Shown piece after piece: positions 1-12,205 of a DNA stretch of 64,000 nucleotides. Positions within the stretch are counted from its first letter, which is position 1; each line of letters starts with the position of its first letter. The notes beneath the pieces were generated by a model. The model was not told the DNA's origin and searched no databases. It was given only the letters and a program-made list of their open reading frames with translations. A program made the translations under genes and the position numbers. Source of the DNA: Aedes albopictus (taxonomy: Eukaryota > Arthropoda > Insecta > Diptera > Culicidae); the NCBI RefSeq assembly GCF_035046485.1, contig NC_085138.1:336796263-336860262 (forward strand). Reading direction: 5' to 3'.

Positions 1-850
1 TCGCATCGCAACATGTTTACGAAAAGAGAATGTGGTGCTGAGGAAACTTGCAGATGTTAACAAAAACGACAGGGCTGGTACAGCTGTCGCGGATTTCGCG
101 AGTCCTTGAAAAAGTGTCGTCATTTTGAATTGACAGAATTTTTATTGATTCCTAATGTTATATTCAAACTGCTATATTAATAACATGTTATTCAATTTAT
201 CACAGAGAGATTAGGTGTTATTCATGGTAATATTGTCATTAAGATGTTATTCAGTTTTCAGTCTGAACATAATATAACGCTCAGTCATCTTTTAAGTACT
301 TTCAAATTCAAACAAAGAGATGATACCGACAATTCTCAAAACCACGTATCAAATGGTAGATGTTTTGAATGTTTTTGAATATTGTGTAGATCCCAGCATT
401 TGCTCAAATAGTTTTTTTTTATTTTTATAAATACTTTTGGTACTGATGCCTTTTTAAAACATTTTCAAAAAGTTTAAATTTCTGCTGATATCTCTGGAAT
501 TCCTGAGAAATGTCGGATAACGACTGCCTCAAAAATTATAGATACAATGAGAATCCACTAGTATTTTACAATTATTGATAACTAGTACTTTTTTACGGCT
601 ATACCCTGTTATTTGGCTTTTTTTCAGTAGTTGTACGGCGGCTAAATTATTATCAACAAAGTTAGAACTTTGAAGTCTAATGTTCATTATACTCAAGAAC
701 GTTGGAATCCTCGAATCTATTAGAAGCAGAAGTAGTCAAAATTGAGTCCAAAACACGAATCATCGATCAAACCGGGACGACTGAAAACTAAGTGCGTCCC
801 TGCTTTCTGGGGCGTCCCATAAGATTCTTGAATATAGTTTTAAAACCCTT
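1..850. other. AT-rich non-coding DNA with a hAT-like end and ATAACA-rich relic
   Basis: No gene is visible. At about 69-100 the sequence begins CAGGGCTG and runs into a GTCGCGGATTTCGCG motif. This resembles the left terminus of the hAT-like element at 42,876, so it is probably a stranded or diverged end of the same family; no partner end was found nearby. At about 170-285 there are several degenerate ATAACATGTTATT-type words like those in the CCCGAGCA-TIR elements at 9,150 and 21,077. The rest is AT-rich sequence in which I see nothing specific. Confidence 0.4.
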
Positions 851-2230
851 GTGAGATTGCCTACAGGAATTTTTGAAGTAGTTCCTGGTAGAACTTTTGA
901 GAGAATGCTGGTGCAATCCTTTGAAAACTTTTGGCGTATTCCGCTTATATGTTTGAGGGATCCTTGGTCGGGAATTCGGATAGGGGATTCCAAACTACTA
1001 AAAGAAACGTTGAAGCAGGAATTTCTAATAAAAAAAATCTCGTAGCACTAGCATTTCCAGGGATAATAACAAAGAAATTGTTATAGGCTGTTTACCTCAC
1101 GCAAACCCGACTGGAAAAGGCCTACTTTCCCAAACCAAATTAGCAGTGCTGTAAGTAATGGTTTATTACAGCACTGATTTGCGTTACATAATGAACCATT
1201 ACAGCACTGTTTTTGTTTTGATCAACTTCTTGATGCTTTCTGGACGCGGGTTTGAAAAATTGTGAAAACTGCACAGTATAACCTGCTATGATCAGACTTT
1301 CATAAATATGGCTGATGTTCAGCGTGCAGTTTGATGAAGACGTTTGATTAAAAACTATCCTCAAGTGGTGATTTATGAAATTGCAAAAAAACGTTGTACG
1401 TAACTCGGCAAGCCTCGTTGGATAAATGTGCGAGTCGCGCTGTAAAAATCTTCATTCTGCACCTTGTTGCGTAAACTACTATTTCAGCACTGTTGGTAAG
1501 CTGCTCCATAAACACTTATTTTTTTTAAATTAAGTTGTCTTTAAACGAGTTGAAATTGATTTCCACAATTCTAATTGTTCGGAAACTTTCAGGAATTTGA
1601 AAATAAGAATCTTCATCCCCTAAAAATAACCAAAGATATCACTAGCGCAGTCTGCAGGCCAACAAAAGAAGCTCGCCCGCTTCGAAACGGTTTAAATTAA
1701 GATTAATATATGACTGTACCAATTACATATAACATATCAACCAAATCAACCAAACGCTTAGGTAATATGACCAAAAAAATTGCCTCATTTTTATAAGTCA
1801 AGTTATGAAATAGAAAGAGTAAAAATGAAAAAATACCACCTTTTATCTGAATTTTCGTTTCAGTTTTAGCAAAAATTGGCACATTAAAACGAAATTTTTC
1901 ATTCAAAAATTAATAAACTGATAAAGAGATTTTAAAGAAGTCTCTTATTTGAGAGCTTGTTTATGCAGATTAACGATGAGGTGTAAACATCCCAAATATG
2001 TAGGTTCAGTGTACCAGTTATGGCTATACTACGTCAAATTCGGCATAGTTGATTTTCAACCGCCGGGACCCATGCGATGCCGCCAGATGTCATATTCTTC
2101 ATGCTCCCCTGTCGTGTCAAAGACACGAGCACTGACTCTTATCTGGGCAACTTAAGAGTTCAATTGTCGCGAATTTTGTTTTCTGAAATGAAGGGACTTC
2201 AGCTGGTTATTGCGCCAATAGAAAGATCGT
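851..2230. other. Non-coding, CAGCACTG/GTACGTAACTCG repeat relic
   Basis: No coding region is supported. Between about 1,140 and 1,500 the words TTACAGCACTG and GTTGTACGTAACTCG occur. The second recurs at about 43,860-43,880 inside the hAT-like element, so this is a diverged dispersed repeat. The remainder (1,500-2,230) is AT-rich and unrecognised; short open frames here lack codon bias or motifs. Confidence 0.35.
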
Positions 2231-2262
2231 CACTAGAGCACAAATGTACCTAACTTCTTCCA

Positions 2263-2454
2263 CTATTTCACATTTTTCCAATTTGCTACCAACATCACTA
2301 TTGGACCCATCCCACTGTCATTTAATTCCGACCCATCCAGCGTCCCACAAACCAACCCTATCAGTTTCGTCAGAAAACCATGTTCTGCTATTGTCTGCCA
2401 CAACTCGTTTCTTGTCACTGAATCGAACACCCCTTCGAAATCAATAAACAAATA
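2263..2454 (-). pseudogene. Reverse-transcriptase fragment (LINE relic)
   Basis: On the minus strand, an open stretch contains a block reading YLFIDFEGVFDS, followed by a line that aligns by eye with the LINE RT at 13,396-13,520 (HLFIDFKAAYDS and the following ELW..GF..KL....T.DG pattern). This is the conserved RT core around the first catalytic aspartate (motif A). Only about 60 residues of similarity remain; there is no YADD block and no endonuclease, so this is a dead fragment. It probably derives from the same EN-RT LINE group as the split element at 8-14.5 kb. The upstream part of the open frame (2,455-2,673) is degenerate tandem repeat and not RT. Confidence 0.65.
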
Positions 2455-2690
2455 TTGAGTCTGAGATTCCATCTGGAAGCTGTAATCCCGTTTAGGATCT
2501 AAGATTTCGTCTAGAATCGTCTGGAATCTGGGATTTCTTCTAATATCTGGGGTTTCATTTGTAATCTGGGATCCTTCGATCTCGAATCTAGACACTGGGA
2601 CATCTGGGAATCCATTTAAAATATGGGATTTCGTCTGGAATCCGTATGAAATTCCGTCTGGCATCTGATGCAAGATCTAGGATATCATTT
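2455..2690. repeat. Degenerate TCTGGAATCTGGGATT minisatellite
   Basis: Repeated variants of TCTGGAATCTGGGATTTC and TCTAGAATCG occur head to tail with irregular spacing of roughly 20-30 bp. The words resemble the GATTC/TCC words of other decayed arrays in this window. The block abuts the RT relic. Confidence 0.5.
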
Positions 2691-2854
2691 CGATAAACAA
2701 AATAGTTTGAATTTTGTGTGAAGTTTGAATTTTGTGTGATAGTTTGAAACCTGGAATATGAAATATGCTTAAGTAATAAGTATATGTATACAATCCAATA
2801 TCACCTCACAACCGTAAATGAGGAATTCCACGGAGTCATGTCAGTCGATCCTGA

Positions 2855-3365
2855 GCGACCATTTCAAAAATATCTGAAACTTTGCACAGTTTTTCAATTT
2901 CATCTAAATCGCCATTTTTCGATATCAAACCTTCATATTCACTCACGACTAACTTTTCAAAAGGGTGTATGCGAAAATAGTTCAAAAATATTCTAAAAGC
3001 TGTACAGCAGAAACGGATTGTTCGATTGTTATGAATTTTTCAGCAAAGTTAGATAACTAAATGATGATTCCTTAGAAAATATACACAGTAAAAAATTTCT
3101 TTTTTTACATTAAAAAAATATGATCTTTGTCACAAAAACTCAAATATCTCAAAACCCTATCTTTTTACCAGCGTCAATTTTTTAGGGAAATTGGCCCATT
3201 ATATCAGCTATCTACCATAAAATTTTGGTGATGGTAAACTGATAAACAAAAAAGTTATGACATTTCAAACATTTCCCAATTTTTACATTTAGTAACAAAA
3301 AAAATTTTTTTTTCTGTGTAAATTATTTCGAGAATTATATTTTGATGCTGATTTTATTGTAAAGG
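2855..3365 (+). repeat. Dispersed repeat, copy 1
   Basis: About 510 bp of AT-rich sequence recurs as its reverse complement at 5,392-5,880 and in part at 5,075-5,391. Landmark words include CAAAACCCTATCTTTTTACC, TTTTCAAAAGGGT and GATGCTGATTTTATTG. No ORF or clear terminal repeat was found. It is probably a non-autonomous transposon or a fragment of one. Confidence 0.7.
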
Positions 3366-3717
3366 CTACCGCCTGAATTAAACAAGTTTTTTTCATGATA
3401 TTTTTGTTTGATTATTTATAATTACTATAGTATCTATTTGAAACTTAGACGCGATCCAGTGTTGTGATCAAAAATATTGAGAGTGTCATACTTTTTATTG
3501 TACGTGACTGGTGAAAAAATCCCTTGATAGTGTTGAAAAGCTGTTGATCATAAGAAAAATTGAATTAAACTTATTTTTAAGACGCAAGCTGCATAATAAA
3601 AGTTTTATATACACGCGTATACATCTAGTTGAACTGCAAAAAAAATTACCTCTTAGAGAACAGACTTTATGATCGGAAGAATGCAAGTAACTTCAACAAC
3701 AACAAATGCATGAGAGG
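3366..3717. other. AT-rich DNA, nothing recognised
   Basis: AT-rich sequence between the dispersed repeat and the TIR element. I see no gene or repeat here. Confidence 0.3.
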
Positions 3718-3724
3718 TACATAC

Positions 3725-3984
3725 CACAGACAAACAGACGAAACGCCTAGAACAATTTTCGTGAAAATCCATCGCCCAGTTCACACTACCACTACCTGGT
3801 GGAAATGTTTCACGAAACACTGCGTTGTGCAATATCGTCATCAGAAGGCGCTAGTGTGAAACGTCAAACGCAAACAAAAACGATGGGCACTCCTCTGGTT
3901 ATGAAAGCCACAACCAAGATTCAAAATGATCGTTAAAGGCGTGGTCAATGAAAATTTCGTCAGTGTTATGTTTGTTTGTCTGTA
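3725..3984. mobile_element. 260-bp TIR element, CACAGACAAACAGACG family, copy A
   Basis: The left end CACAGACAAACAGACG matches the inverted right end (TTTGTTTGTCTGTA on the + strand), imperfectly. The 7-bp word TACATAC flanks both sides (3,718-3,724 and 3,985-3,991), as expected of a target-site duplication. There is no ORF large enough for a transposase, so it is non-autonomous. A second copy at 9,989-10,241 shares the ends and internal words such as AACAAAAACGATG. Its superfamily is not certain; 7-8-bp duplications occur in P- and hAT-like groups. Confidence 0.85.
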
Positions 3985-3991
3985 TACATAC

Positions 3992-5074
3992 CATGACAAT
4001 GTTCACGAAAAAGCAAAAAAAATACTACCGCTATGGATAATAAAAATTTTATAGTAATTTTTTTCTTCAGCCAAGCAAACAACACCAAACTAGTCAGTTA
4101 AAACTAATAAGTGATTTTGTTTATTATAATCTAACGAACAACATGAACAGTCGCTTTCTCAAAGGTCTTCAACTCAACGCTCTCTTGTAGACCGTTTGAT
4201 GAAAAAAAAATGTTCAAAAGAGTTACGAAATCTCACCGAAAGCACCATAGAAAAACTGAAAGAGACTGGTTATGCCCAAATAGAATACAAATTTACGCAT
4301 TTGCACGTCCTGCCGTCTAGACTTTGACAAACGAGCAATCTGTATATCATCGGTAAAGCAGGGCGCAGGAAGTTCGAAAACGACAACAATTGGGTTTTTA
4401 AATTAAGAAAAATATAATGATTTTTCGATTTTATACGAAAGAGCACCTTTTTCTGAGCCACTATGATTTTTTTCAGATTTTTAGAACCTTGTTTTGGTAT
4501 CTAAAATCAATTTCAAAGAATTTTTTTGAAATCACCTTTTGACAGCTGGGCAACTATTTGACAGCTCCGCCCAGTACAAACTGCGACAAGGGGTGATTCG
4601 ACAAATCGCTCCCATACAAACTTCAAATTGATTTTTAAATAGGTTCCCGGGCTCCGAAATTCATGAAAATTTGGATTTCGGCTCAGTTTGACATGCAGAT
4701 TCAGAATATCGAACTATCTCAACACCGTTAAAGAAGCCAGTTGAGAAATTGCCAGAAGTGCTAAGTGCAGAGAGTCATGCCACCATACCATCAGCGACAT
4801 CTGTTTAAAACATTTAATCACGCCCTTTTACAAAAATGCTTTGAAATATACTTCAACATCTATACCCATTCCAATATTTTTAACGTTGCAAAACACGCTT
4901 TCAACATTCATCTTGAAGAAGAGGGAAAAAAACACTTGTCCTCAAATGTAACAGCAAATTAATGAATAAACGACTAATGCACGGAGGGCGTGATAAAATC
5001 GGAACATTACTGTACATATAATACACATAATACATAATAAAGACAGCTTGTTTTACTCACGCAAGGCCATTAAC
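3992..5074. other. AT-rich DNA, nothing recognised
   Basis: No gene, RNA or clear repeat is seen in this stretch. Short open frames are near chance expectation. It separates the TIR element from the reverse-oriented dispersed repeat. Confidence 0.3.
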
Positions 5075-5880
5075 AATAAAATCAGCATCAAACTGCGATT
5101 TCCGGCCGAAAAAAAATTACACTAAAAAAAAATTTATTACTAAATGTGAAAATTGTGAAATGTTCGAATTGTCATAACTTTTTTGTTTATTAGTTTATCA
5201 TCACCAAATTTTTATGGTAGATTGCTAATACAATGGACCGTTTTCCCTAAAAAATTACGTCGGTAAAAAGATAGGGTTTTGAAATATTTGAGTTTTTGTG
5301 ACAAAAATGATATTTTTTAATGTTAAAAAAGATTTTTTTTCACAGTGTATATTTTCTTAGAAATCACCATTTAGTTATCTAACTTTGCTGAACAATAAAA
5401 TCAGCATCAAACTGCGATTGTTGGCCGAAATAATTTACACAGAAAAAATATTTACCAAATGTGAAAATTGTGAAATGTTTGAAATGTTATAACTTTTTTG
5501 TTTATTAGTTTACCATCACCAAAATTTTATGGTAGATTGCTAATACAATGGACCGTCTTCCCTAAAAAAATTACGTTGGTAAAAAGATAGGGTTTTGAGA
5601 TATTTGAGTTTTTGTGACAAAAATGATATTTTTTAATGTTAAAAAAGATGTTTTTTCACAGTGTATATTTTCTTAGGAATCATCATTTAGTTAACTAACT
5701 TTGCTGAAAAATTCATAGCAATCGAACGAACCATTTTGGCTGTGCAGATTTATGAATATTTTTGAACCATTTTCACATAACCCTTTTGAAAAGTTAGTCG
5801 TGATTCAAAATAAAAATTTGATATCGAAAAATGGCGATTTAGATGGAACTGAAAAACTGTGCAAAGTTTCAGTTCAATAG
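5075..5880 (-). repeat. Dispersed repeat, copies 2 and 3, partial tandem duplication
   Basis: This is the reverse complement of 2,855-3,365. The start word AATAAAATCAGCATCAAACT occurs at about 5,077 and again at about 5,393. The first unit is therefore truncated and about 316 bp long, and it runs directly into a fuller second unit that ends near 5,880. Together with copy 1 this forms a long inverted repeat with about 2 kb between the arms. Confidence 0.75.
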
Positions 5881-7251
5881 AAAATCATGAATTAAAAAAT
5901 TGCCTCAATTTTGATGCTGTTGCTTGGAATCGCTCAAATTATAAATTATTTGTGCTGTCAAAGTATAAGTGCCCATGTATTCAATCTCATCACCTTTATT
6001 ATCTACACATTTGAAATACCCCTAAAAAGGAACAACCACGCAGTCAAAATTAGATACTCATGCAAAAACAGCTTAATATTGCCACAGTCATAATACCACC
6101 GAGCGCCCAGCTAAATCATTTCATCTGCCCAAACATTTCCATAAGCTTTCTGCGCATAAAAAGTGTACCGTCCAGTCCACCACCACCAACACCATATCAC
6201 CACCACCGGCAGTGGTGGCGGTGGGTCGCAAGAGTTTATTCCCCTCTGACCGCATCGTCCGAACTGCCCAGAGGGCTGAGGAGTGTTTTTAATTTTTTGT
6301 GCCATGCCGTCTTTTATTTATTCACCTTAAGGGCGGCTGGGACGATCGGGGAAATATCCGCCATTGCTCTGTTGCTACTAAGATGGTAATCTCAGATTCT
6401 ACTTCATATTTTGCAACAAAAACCTATCACTGTGTATGCTCACTTGGAGTGCATATGCTGATTGTTTTTCAGCATCTTCAGTGCGATAGAACTCGAGATT
6501 ACCATCTTCAAAATCGCGAGGCAAATTGTTAGAAAGAGAGGCAAGATAGGAAAAATAACACGGCGTCCCGTTTCACCTTAACGAGTCCCCGCACAGTTGT
6601 TTTTGTTGTCCATTTGCTGGTGGCTCCGTCACCGTCGCAACCGGACCGCGAAAGAAAGCTCCTTAACTCCACCAAACCGACCGTGCGCCGCCGCCGCACC
6701 TTTACAGTATGGGGGCGTGTAAAAAGTGTGCCCTCTTCTATAATGCGCGCAACCGGACCGGTGTGGAGTTTTGAAATATATGACCGCACCAAAGTACCGC
6801 CACATGCTCCGGCTGCCGGCGATAGAGGGCTTTTCCTCATATCTACATGAGTTTGGGTACCTACATGACCAGACCATAGCAGGTACACGCGAATCTCCTT
6901 AGCGTTGCGTGGAGTCCGCTTATGGTGGAGGCATAATGGCCCGCGGGTGGATACGACGTCGCGGAAAAAGATAGAGTACCGGACTTTAAACAATTAGAGA
7001 AATTACCGTATATGAGTCGCTTGCCTGCCTAGATTCCTAGCATCGTAGTTAACGATTGGGACGGTGTACGAAGGCACGAGCTGCACAAATGCAGTTAGGT
7101 ACCAGTCAAGGAAGTGCGCTCTAAAAGCAATGACATCAAGGAAACTTATTGGTATTTAAAGTCGTGTACGAATATCGTAAACCAAGAGTCTTGGTCCAAG
7201 GCATCGGATGAAAAGTGATGAAGAGGTATGAACATTTGAAAATCAATCCTC
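5881..7251. other. Mixed sequence, GC-rich at 6,150-6,960; no gene supported
   Basis: The stretch includes a CCACCACCAACACC / GGTGGCGGTGGG low-complexity run near 6,180-6,230 and a GC-rich segment at 6,560-6,960. Open frames occur on both strands (up to about 154 codons on the minus strand at 6,529-6,993). They overlap one another, and I recognise no domain in any of them. It may be unique host intergenic or intronic DNA. Confidence 0.3.
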
Positions 7252-7623
7252 GCCGGGGCCCGTGGCGCAATTGGTCACACGTTTGCTTCATAAGCAGATG
7301 GTCATGGGTTCGATCCCAGCCCCGGCACTTTCGTCTGTTGCTCTTTCCCCCTGAGAGCAGCTGACACTGACCCAACCGGAACAACCAACAGGCACACATC
7401 AACATTCTCGTGCTCATCATTCTACCATAATTGGGTAGAAAGTGAAAGCAGCGCATCGGCATCGGCAACCAGTTCGATATAGTACAATTAGAACAGTATA
7501 CATTTAGGCGCTGTACAAAGTGTAAGTACAGCTTCAAATTGGAATTGCTCACGCAGTGTCCTAGTGGACAGAGCTGTAAATTAGGTTAAGTGATTGAAGA
7601 ATAAGAATTCTTAAAAAAAAAAA
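7252..7623 (+). mobile_element. tRNA-derived SINE (Feilai-like), tRNA-Met-like head
   Basis: The first ~75 bases fold as a tRNA. Acceptor arms GCCGGGG and CCCCGGC pair perfectly, and the anticodon loop TTCATAA carries CAT (Met). A box: TGGCGCAATTGG at 7,263. B box: GGTTCGATCCC at 7,307. It is followed by a tRNA-unrelated body of about 280 bp and an A-rich tail. The copy at 36,363 shares both head and body. Pol III internal promoters of this type drive SINE transcription. Feilai is the well-known tRNA-related SINE of Aedes; the family name is my inference. Confidence 0.85.
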
Positions 7624-7982
7624 CAATCCAAACAAATACTATAATAGTCTTTAGATATAAAAAATCCAGACAATCTACCAAAAATATAGACCCGAACTCT
7701 AAAATAGTGATATAGCTCTCTAATCTAGTGTACACAGCAAAAAAAAATCATTTGCATGTAAAACATGACGGATTCAAAAGTACATCACTTGAATCGAAAA
7801 GGTCATTTAAATTGAAACAAAAATTGATGCACATAATAAGATTGATGTTGAAGTCAAAATAACTAAAACACAACAACGTTCTGATATTGGAAAGAGTATG
7901 GCTGTCGCATTGAATCTTGGTGCTTTTACGGATTTTTGGGTCCGTATGAAGTCGATTATCAATATTAACTTCTTTGATGTTC
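7624..7982. other. AT-rich DNA, nothing recognised
   Basis: Non-coding spacer between the SINE tail and the probable 5' UTR of the LINE. No feature is seen. Confidence 0.3.
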
Positions 7983-8353
7983 TCTGATGGCACGGTAAAG
8001 GCTGGGTATGCTGCGCAATTCAGATCCCATTGTGATCCACTAGCCTCTGCCCAGCAACTCCTATCCCTACCTCCACGCGGTACCGTCCGGAAACTATAAG
8101 CAACCTTAGGGAAGATCGGGTAACCAACCGCGGTGGGAACTTTGGTCATAAACTGACAGAGAAGGGGGGGGGTTTGCTTCGGCAAACCTGAGCGTCTGTT
8201 CTCCAGGAGGAGCGGCTCACAACAGCGTCTGATCCCCATGTTAGGGGCGGCTGATCTACGTCCGAGTGCCAGGGAAGGACTCTAAGCTCAACTGTGCACT
8301 ATGGTCCTCCGGAAAGTAGGGGGTTGGTGTCAGGCCCTACGAGCCAGCCGTAA

Positions 8354-9149
8354 AAAACCATTGTCACGGAAAATCAACAACAGAATAATACGAACCGAGA
8401 CCAACGGCAACGACCCCAGCGAACAAAAAGGACTTGCGATTGGAAACTCGGTACGTGGAACTGCCGATCTCTCAACTTCATTGGGAGCACCCGCATACTC
8501 GCCGATCTACTGAAGGACCGCGGGTTCGGCATCGTAGCGCTGCAGGAGGTGTGTTGGACAGGATCCATGGTGCGAACGTTTAGAGGTAATCATATCATCT
8601 ACCAGAGCTGCGGCAACACACGCGAGCTGGGAACAGCTTTCATCGTGATGGGTGATATGCAGAGGCGCGTGATCGGTTGGTGGCCGATCGACGAAAGAAT
8701 GTGCAGGTTGAGGATCAAGGGCCGATTCTTCAATTTCAGCATAATAAACGTGCACAGCCCACACTCCGGAAGTACTGATGATGACAAGGATGCATTTTAC
8801 GCGCAGCTCGAACGCGAGTACGATCGCTGCCCAAGCCACGACGTCAAGATCATCATAAGAGATTTGAACGCTCAGGTAGGCCAGGAGGAGGAATTCAGAC
8901 CGACGATTGGTAAGTTCAGCGCCCACCAGCAGACGAACGAAATCGGCCTACGACTCATTGATTTCGCCGCCTTCAAAAATATGGCCATACGTAGCACCTT
9001 TTTCCAACAAAGCCTCCCTTATCGTTACACCTGGAGATCACCACAGCAGACGGAATCTCAAATCGACCACGTTCTGATTGACGGACGGCACTTCTCCGAC
9101 ATTATCGACGTCAGTACCTATCGTGGCGCCAACATCGACTCCGACCACT
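8354..9149 (+). pseudogene. LINE endonuclease domain, 5' half of split ORF
   Basis: The frame is open from just after a TAA at 8,351 to the insertion point. It encodes an APE-like endonuclease: TWNCRSLN near 8,453 (metal- and DNA-binding Asn region), ALQEVCW near 8,537 (catalytic Glu), INVHSPHSG, RDLNAQVG near 8,860 (the usual GDxN Asp-Asn block, here RDLN) and SQIDHVL near 9,056. The SDH catalytic block is cut by the insertion at 9,150. Removing the insert and one CT copy puts the SDHYLV continuation at 12,284 in the same frame. No convincing ATG precedes the domain. The enzyme would nick target DNA for target-primed reverse transcription. Confidence 0.85.
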
Positions 9150-9988
9150 CCCGAGCAGAAGGGAATAGCAACAGCATAATAAAATGTGTTATTTTGGAAA
9201 AATAACTGAGTAGCGGAAAGAGTTATTTTCATGTTATTTACATAACATATCCTGTTATAAACTTGCCTGTCATAAGCGGCAAAATAACAAATATTATAAC
9301 AAAAAAATGTTCCTGGAAGACCTGTTAATAACATATTTTGTTAGTTTCAATAACAACTTAATAACAGCGAATTTTGAAAATATTTCAATAACAAATTTTG
9401 ATATGAATACGTTATTGATAACAATCTGGAAACAAAATTTGCTTTTTTTCTGTTGCGGATAGGAACTCCTCCAAAGTCCCATATGCATTCAATGGGATAC
9501 GCAACAATAGGATCTATTGTTAAATGTTTCATTCATAATTGGGACGCTATTGTTGTCGCAAGCGATTTCTTATCGAAAACAGAGACAAACAATAGTTCTC
9601 GTTTATTTTCCAAACAACTTACGATGAAAAACTACCGTCGTTTTGAAACCCTTTATTAGGTGGTTCATTGTTTATAAGATTAATTTACATTATTACCTCA
9701 TTGATTGACACATTTATCCTAGTTAATCTAAGTGGGCTCGATGCAGTGAAATTAATAAAAATAAAATGTCTAAAAATAATCAATGGAGTTCTCGATGACT
9801 TTTTTTTCATTTTTGTCGAAAATGTGTTGTTCGTCGTTGAATTCCACCAGTTGATCCAAAATGTTTCATAAAATGGCTAACACTCTATTACACTCTCTAT
9901 TTTCGTATTCATACCTAACTGAAACTGGGACAAAAAACAGGTATACTTTTCAAAGTGCTTATAAAACAAAAGGCTGATAAGTTGGCAC

Positions 9989-10241
9989 CACAGACAAACA
10001 GACGCAACACTACGAACATTTTTCGATTCAAATCATAGTCTCGGAAACCTGTGTACCCAATACTAAAAGGACTGAGTTTGGCCGACCATGAACTAGGTGT
10101 CGGTAGTGGGCAAACGTCAAACTCGAACAAAAACGATGCGAGCGCCACGGGTGGGCAGTTGGCCAACTATCAAATCTTTAAATATACCGTTAATTCGGTG
10201 TACGATGGGAAATGTCAGAGTGTTACGTCTGTTTGTCTGTG
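9989..10241. mobile_element. 253-bp TIR element, CACAGACAAACAGACG family, copy B
   Basis: The ends CACAGACAAACAGACG and CGTCTGTTTGTCTGTG are inverted copies, with similarity continuing into AACACT. The 7-bp word TTGGCAC flanks both sides (9,982-9,988 and 10,242-10,248). It is non-autonomous and nested inside the 3.1-kb CCCGAGCA element. Copy A is at 3,725. Its ends are better conserved than those of copy A, suggesting a younger insertion. Confidence 0.9.
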
Positions 10242-10575
10242 TTGGCACTATAACGTAATGTCAGTTAGAAGAGGAAATGATGACAAAATAATATTTTCTC
10301 TTGCAGTTCCTCACGGAATGCTGTGAACAACGAAAATCTCGAATGGTGTAGTTTTGATTGTAAAGCTAGTTATGTTGTAATAATAATGATCAAATATTTG
10401 TACTAGTCTCAATGACAGAATAATAACTGAACTTGTGCTACAACAAAACATGTTATTGAAATGTAATTTATAGAAAATATACCAAGAACACGATCATAAT
10501 AAAATAAGATTGCCCGACAGAACATGTTATGGAACGGTGATGACTTAATAAGTTAATAATAACAATCCGAGATAT

Positions 10576-12205
10576 GGTGGGGCTGGCTCACCGACACTTC
10601 CGGTCCGCTTTAGTGCTTTATGCATCATTGTGGCCAGGTGTTGCTCTAGTTTTTCCAACTGTATTGTAAAGCATGAGCGGTGATCCTTGGCATTCTTGTG
10701 TAAATTGGGGTAGGTACTCGAAATGTTGATCGATCACCGATTATTGCTGGCAGATGCAGTGGAAAGTTTGTCTTAATACGTATCAATCGTCTCTGACAAA
10801 CGAGAAAAACTGACTTCACTGATTACCTGTCTCTGAGCCAAATTTGGTATAGAGTCTTCAGTCTCCAATTAATCGCTTCATGTTTGATGGAGGTTTTTAA
10901 TCCAATGGGTTACATAGCCGCTATCCGAATGAAGAGAGTAATGTTCCGCGTAATATATCACAAATCAAAAGAGGTGCGGTACATTACGTGGAGCGGATAT
11001 ACTGAATTGGGTACCAGACCAAGTCCCTGCTGGGTGGCGCTAAATAGGTGAGCCATAGACAATAGAATCGTCAATGTCGTAGGGCATAGTATGTGACTAT
11101 TGTCGAAACAACACTATATTTGGTCATTGTCCAACTAAGCGCATAACTATGTTAGGGTCAAGATTAGGATGAAATCATTGGTAAAATATAATAACACTTT
11201 TTAGTTTGTGTAGTTAGATATTCGCATGGTTAATTATGTTATGAACAATAATTTTATTGACGAATCCGATTTAAAATAATTGAATAGTTATTTTGTTAAG
11301 CCATATTATATTAAAATAATCACTATCATTATCAATGAATGCTATCCGCTTAAGATCTTCGCTACATTGAATTTTGAATTATTGGAGGCTTCACTTATCA
11401 ACAAATTTACAACAAACACGCTATAACAGTATCTAGAGAATCGTGGAGGGTGAGAAATCTGAACTAGTAGCAGTATTCATATAGATTAACAATTATACTC
11501 TACTATTTCCAATCATTGCAACATTATACTAATATGTGCGGGCCGCCCATTTGCGGAGTTGTGCGGCCAATTATTCTCTTTCCATTCCAGAAACGACCGT
11601 TTTGAAGCAAGAAGTGTCCCAATGGCCAACACAAACGGGACTTGTCCGAAACACACAAGATAAGTACAACAATTTTATAATCAGGCGCCCAACTCTTTCT
11701 ACGACTTTGCTAATAGATAATGCAATATGCATACTTCAATATCAATTATTTGTTTGTTTGCGCGTTTATTTATGACACTATTGAAGCATTCGTGTCGCCG
11801 CGGAATAGTTTACAATTTATATATTTTTTTTTCAATTTTTCAATTCACTTTAAAGTATCTAACACTGCTTTTACAATTGTGTATGCAAACTTGTATCTTA
11901 AATATGGTCATTATTAATAGTAGTCTGATAATTCAAGTCTAGTGATTTTTTTCCCAAGGAATAGAAAGAGTTGGTGCCATAATCAATACAATACTTGAAA
12001 CTGGAAACTCATTATTTCCCCCTATGGGTTATAGGGAGGAGCGGGACATTCGAGCCTACTCATCAGTGGAAAGGACTTGATATGCTAATCGGTTTAGCAT
12101 AGGGCAGATACAAGTCTACTGGTAGACGTATCGCCCAGCGAAACAACGCAGATTGGCCACGGCCCGGGGGTGCGTTGATTATAACAGAATAACAGAATAT
12201 AACAG
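10576..12205. mobile_element. 1.63-kb segment flanked by a 21-bp direct repeat
   Basis: The same 21 bases (ending TAACAATCCGAGATAT) occur at 10,555-10,575 and 12,206-12,226. This is a long target-site duplication of the kind LINE machinery makes. The right end of the segment is a run of ATAACAGAAT-type units (12,180-12,205) that could be its tail. Inside are a GC-rich stretch at 12,010-12,175 and AT-rich DNA; no RT or other domain was seen. It could be a 5'-truncated or non-autonomous retroposon, or a duplicated piece of the host element. Confidence 0.65.

Noticed and set aside
6529..6993. 154-codon minus-strand ORF
   Set aside because: Three frames are open in the same GC-rich segment; no motif and no supporting splice or promoter signal.
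7252..7328. Functional tRNA-Met gene
   Set aside because: It folds well, but it is followed by a SINE body and A-tail, and a second copy with the same body exists; it is a SINE head, not a tRNA gene.
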